From Propionibacterium sp. (GTDB taxonomy: Bacteria > Actinomycetota > Actinomycetes > Propionibacteriales > Propionibacteriaceae), in NCBI GenBank assembly GCA_012514785.1, contig JAAYZP010000070.1, positions 1 through 16,345 of the forward strand: a stretch of DNA of 16,345 bases. The letters are read 5' to 3'. Shown piece after piece: positions 14,291 to 16,345 of this stretch; position 1 is the stretch's first letter; every line of letters begins with the position of its first letter. Made by a program: the position numbers and the translations under genes. Under the pieces are notes generated by a model. The model saw only the letters and a program-made list of their open reading frames with translations. It was not told the DNA's origin and searched no databases.

Positions 14291-14303
14291 GCTCGGCGTA
14301 GCT

Positions 14304-15458
14304 ATGTTCGTCACTTCTCTCGAGCTCACCGACTTCCGCAACTACGCCGAGGCGTCGCTGCAGCTGACCTCGGGTGTGACGGTCTTCGTCGGCTCCAACG
14401 GGCAGGGTAAGACGAACCTCGTCGAGGCGCTCGAATACCTGTCGACGGCGTCGTCGCACCGTGTCTCCTCCATCGTGCCGCTCATCCGGGCGGGGGAGGA
14501 GTCGGCGATCGTGCGGGCCCGGGTGCAGGCCTCCGCCGACGATGACCGCGAGATCCTGCTGGAGCTGGAGATCGCGCGCGGCCGGGCCAACGTCGCCCGC
14601 CTCAACCGGGCCCCGCTGGCGAGGCCGAGGGACATCGTCGGGATGCTGCGTACGGTGGTGTTCTCGCCGATGGACATCGCGATCGTGCGTGGGGATCCGT
14701 CGGATCGGCGCGACTGGCTCGACTCGCTCGTGATCACGCGCTGGCCCCGGATGGTGGGCGTGCGCCAGGACCTCGACCGCGTGCTCAAGCAGCGCAACGC
14801 CCTGCTCAAGGGGATGGCGGGGCGCTCGTTCGTGCCCACCGGCGGGGACGAGGAGATCACGCTGTCGGTGTGGAACGACCAGCTGGCGACGATCGGGGCC
14901 GAGCTGCTGCACGCGCGCCTCGACACGCTGACCGATGTGCGGCCGTTCGCGCAGGCCGCCTACGAGGCGATCGCGCCGGTGAACAACCAGATCTCGGCCG
15001 AGTACAAGACCTCGATTAGACTCGACGGTGTGGCTGAGGCCGAGGATGTCCGCGCTGCGCTGAAGGAGCGCCTGCTGGAGGCGATGGAGGAGTCCCGCGA
15101 TGAGGAGGTGCGCCGGGGCGTGACGCTGATCGGGCCGCAGCGCGACGACGTGACGCTCTCGATCGGTGAGCTGCCGGCGAAAGGGTACGCGTCGCACGGG
15201 GAGAGTTGGTCGTTGGCGTTGTCGCTGAGGCTGGGAGGGTTCGAGTTGGTGAGGGATGACGGGGTGGAGCCGGTGCTCGTGCTCGACGACGTGTTCGCCG
15301 AGCTGGATTCGTCGCGCCGCGAACGGCTCGCCGGGGCCATCGGGCACGCCGAGCAGGTGCTGATCACGGCGGCCGTGGGCTCCGACGTGCCGGACTTCCC
15401 GTCCGAGCGGCGCTTCCACGTCGAAGCCGGCACGGTGGGGCCGAGCGTAGGTGGTTGA
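14304..15458 (+). CDS. recF: DNA replication and repair protein RecF
   Basis: 384 residues. RecF is an SMC-like ABC ATPase that loads RecA at gaps with RecO and RecR. Walker A GSNGQGKT (30-37), the actinobacterial signature ASHGESWSL (296-304) and Walker B VLVLDDVF (324-331, with the D loop AELDSSRRERL) are intact. It begins MFVTSLELTDFRNY, the standard RecF N-terminus, so the ATG at 14304 is secure. Upstream there is no good Shine-Dalgarno; TAGGCT (14288-14293) might serve as a -10 for a nearly leaderless message, though no -35 is evident. The stop lies 4 nt before, or 8 nt inside, the dciA start depending on the start chosen. Confidence 0.97.
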   Translation: MFVTSLELTDFRNYAEASLQLTSGVTVFVGSNGQGKTNLVEALEYLSTASSHRVSSIVPLIRAGEESAIVRARVQASADDDREILLELEIARGRANVARLNRAPLARPRDIVGMLRTVVFSPMDIAIVRGDPSDRRDWLDSLVITRWPRMVGVRQDLDRVLKQRNALLKGMAGRSFVPTGGDEEITLSVWNDQLATIGAELLHARLDTLTDVRPFAQAAYEAIAPVNNQISAEYKTSIRLDGVAEAEDVRAALKERLLEAMEESRDEEVRRGVTLIGPQRDDVTLSIGELPAKGYASHGESWSLALSLRLGGFELVRDDGVEPVLVLDDVFAELDSSRRERLAGAIGHAEQVLITAAVGSDVPDFPSERRFHVEAGTVGPSVGG

Positions 15459-15462
15459 GCCG

Positions 15463-16035
15463 GTGAGCGAAGCGAACGAGGGTCCAAACCCAGCCGACGA
15501 TGGGGCGATTCCGGAGCACGACCCCACCGGGCTCGACCTCGCCACAGAGATCGCGCGCGCCACCGCGATGAGCCAGCGCTACGCGCCCATGGCGCCGGAG
15601 CCCGTGAAGAAGCCGCCGCCGAAGGTGCGACGTCGCGGGCCGAGGGAGGAGCAGCGCTCGGGCGCGCACCCCGACGACCGCGACCCGCAGCTGATCGGCT
15701 CGGTCTTCGACACCGTCGTGCAGCGCCGGGGCTGGAGGAAGCGCCTGTCGCTGTCCACGGTGCTGCGCAACTGGGCGGGCATCGTCGGGGAGTCGAACGC
15801 GGCGCACTCGGAGCCGGTGGATTTCCGCGACGGCGTGCTGAAGATCCAGTGCGACTCGACGGCCTGGGCCACGGGCATGCGCTATTCGGCCTCCCAACTG
15901 GTGGCGCAGCTGAACGAGAAGTTGGGGGATCAGACGGTGCGGAGGGTCGACGTCGTCGGGCCGCCGCAGAAGAGTTGGAAGCACGGGATCCGGTCGGTCC
16001 GCGACGGCCGGGGCCCGCGGGACACGTACGGATGA
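15463..16035 (+). CDS. dciA: DUF721 protein, DciA-type replicative helicase operator
   Basis: 190 residues from GTG 15463. DUF721/DciA proteins interact with the DnaB helicase in bacteria lacking DnaC/DnaI; the mycobacterial member lies at the same place after recF. The N-terminal ~75 residues are polar and probably disordered, with a basic patch KKPPPKVRRRGPREE. The globular DUF721 domain follows with LIGSVFDTVVQRRGW, LRNWAGIVG and VLKIQCDSTAWATGMRYS. GTG 15463 is preferred because AGGTGG (15449-15454) lies 8 nt upstream; GTG 15451 in the same frame would overlap recF by 8 nt. The stop overlaps the next gene's ATG. Confidence 0.92.
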   Translation: MSEANEGPNPADDGAIPEHDPTGLDLATEIARATAMSQRYAPMAPEPVKKPPPKVRRRGPREEQRSGAHPDDRDPQLIGSVFDTVVQRRGWRKRLSLSTVLRNWAGIVGESNAAHSEPVDFRDGVLKIQCDSTAWATGMRYSASQLVAQLNEKLGDQTVRRVDVVGPPQKSWKHGIRSVRDGRGPRDTYG

Positions 16036-16345
16036 CCATGCGCACGTTCCGGGAATACATGCGCCAGGAGACGCTCGAGCAGGTGCGGCTGCGCCTGATG
16101 CCGAAGTCGCGCGGGGACGATCGGTTCGCCCGACGCCTGGCGCCGGACCTCGTGGTCTCGGCGCGGGTGGGGTCGACCCGCAACGGGCACCTTGCCACGG
16201 ACAACGCATGGCTCGACCAGACCTCCACGGAGGAGGTGTGGAAGGTGGCGACGATGAACACCTCCGTCGAGCTCCTGGTCGCCGACAAGCACCTCCGAAC
16301 CCTGGACGAGCGGGTCTGGACGCTGACGTCGTCGTCGTACTCGAC
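16032..16345 (+). CDS. Unidentified protein, 3' truncated by window edge
   Basis: An open frame of 104 codons runs from ATG 16032-16034 to the window end, with strong G/C preference at third positions. The ATG overlaps the dciA stop by 4 nt (ATGA), so it is probably translated with dciA; a second in-frame ATG is at 16038. The visible part begins MTMRTFREYMRQETLEQV and contains RLAPDLVVSARVG and EEVWKVATMNTSVELLVADK, suggesting a mixed alpha/beta soluble domain. No signal peptide or membrane segment is visible. I do not recognise the family. In many relatives gyrB follows the DUF721 gene; this is not GyrB, at least in its visible part. Confidence 0.75.
   Translation, partial: MTMRTFREYMRQETLEQVRLRLMPKSRGDDRFARRLAPDLVVSARVGSTRNGHLATDNAWLDQTSTEEVWKVATMNTSVELLVADKHLRTLDERVWTLTSSSYS

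Noticed and set aside
15017..15030. TAGACT inside recF as an internal promoter
   Set aside because: A -10-like hexamer alone, with no -35 and no clear target gene; chance match is likely although AGA is a rare codon here.
14220..15563. 447-codon antisense open frame over recF
   Set aside because: Shadow of RecF, whose motifs are all intact on the plus strand.
1..16345. CRISPR arrays, tRNA or rRNA genes, insertion sequences
   Set aside because: No regularly spaced identical repeats, cloverleaf sequences, rRNA segments or transposase motifs were seen.

Overview
The window is the replication-origin region of a high-GC actinobacterial chromosome. The supporting evidence is the order rpmH-(divergent)-dnaA-oriC-...-dnaN-...-recF-DUF721, GTG starts, very high GC at third codon positions, and typical actinobacterial forms of YidC, RecF and DUF721/DciA. 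Gene content and protein style suggest Propionibacteriales, perhaps a Propionibacteriaceae member such as Tessaracoccus. The genus is inference only.

Left arm (minus strand, 382-5909), read away from the origin: rpmH, rnpA, yidD, yidC, jag, rsmG, parA, parB and a small DUF3817 membrane protein. It covers ribosome and RNase P assembly, membrane protein insertion, rRNA methylation and chromosome segregation. Several junctions are 4-nt stop/start overlaps. Three parS-type palindromes lie at 2636-2849, one of them inside the parA coding sequence. Beyond the DUF3817 gene, 53-381 is a convergent intergenic region with degenerate repeats and strong inverted repeats, followed at 1-52 by the tail of an unidentified plus-strand gene.

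Origin (5910-7963): the rpmH/dnaA divergent region has a plausible dnaA promoter followed by DnaA boxes. Then come dnaA and a 377-bp oriC with DnaA boxes in both orientations. Two abutting boxes are followed by CTACTACTA, the layout of the DnaA-box/DnaA-trio unwinding module.

Right arm (plus strand, 7964-16345): genes usually next to each other in related genomes are separated here by extra genes. A MacB/LolD-type ABC ATPase and its 10-TM FtsX-like permease sit between oriC and dnaN. An AlbA_2 (Schlafen-type)/GHKL-ATPase/winged-helix regulator sits between dnaN and recF. It has no Shine-Dalgarno sequence and is preceded by two related operator-like palindromes, suggesting autoregulation and lateral acquisition. 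After recF come DciA (DUF721) and a 3'-truncated unidentified gene overlapping dciA by 4 nt.

Most of the window is conserved core. The parts most worth a second look are the dnaN-recF insertion with its operators, the repeat-rich region at 53-381, the ABC pair between oriC and dnaN, and the unknown gene after dciA.
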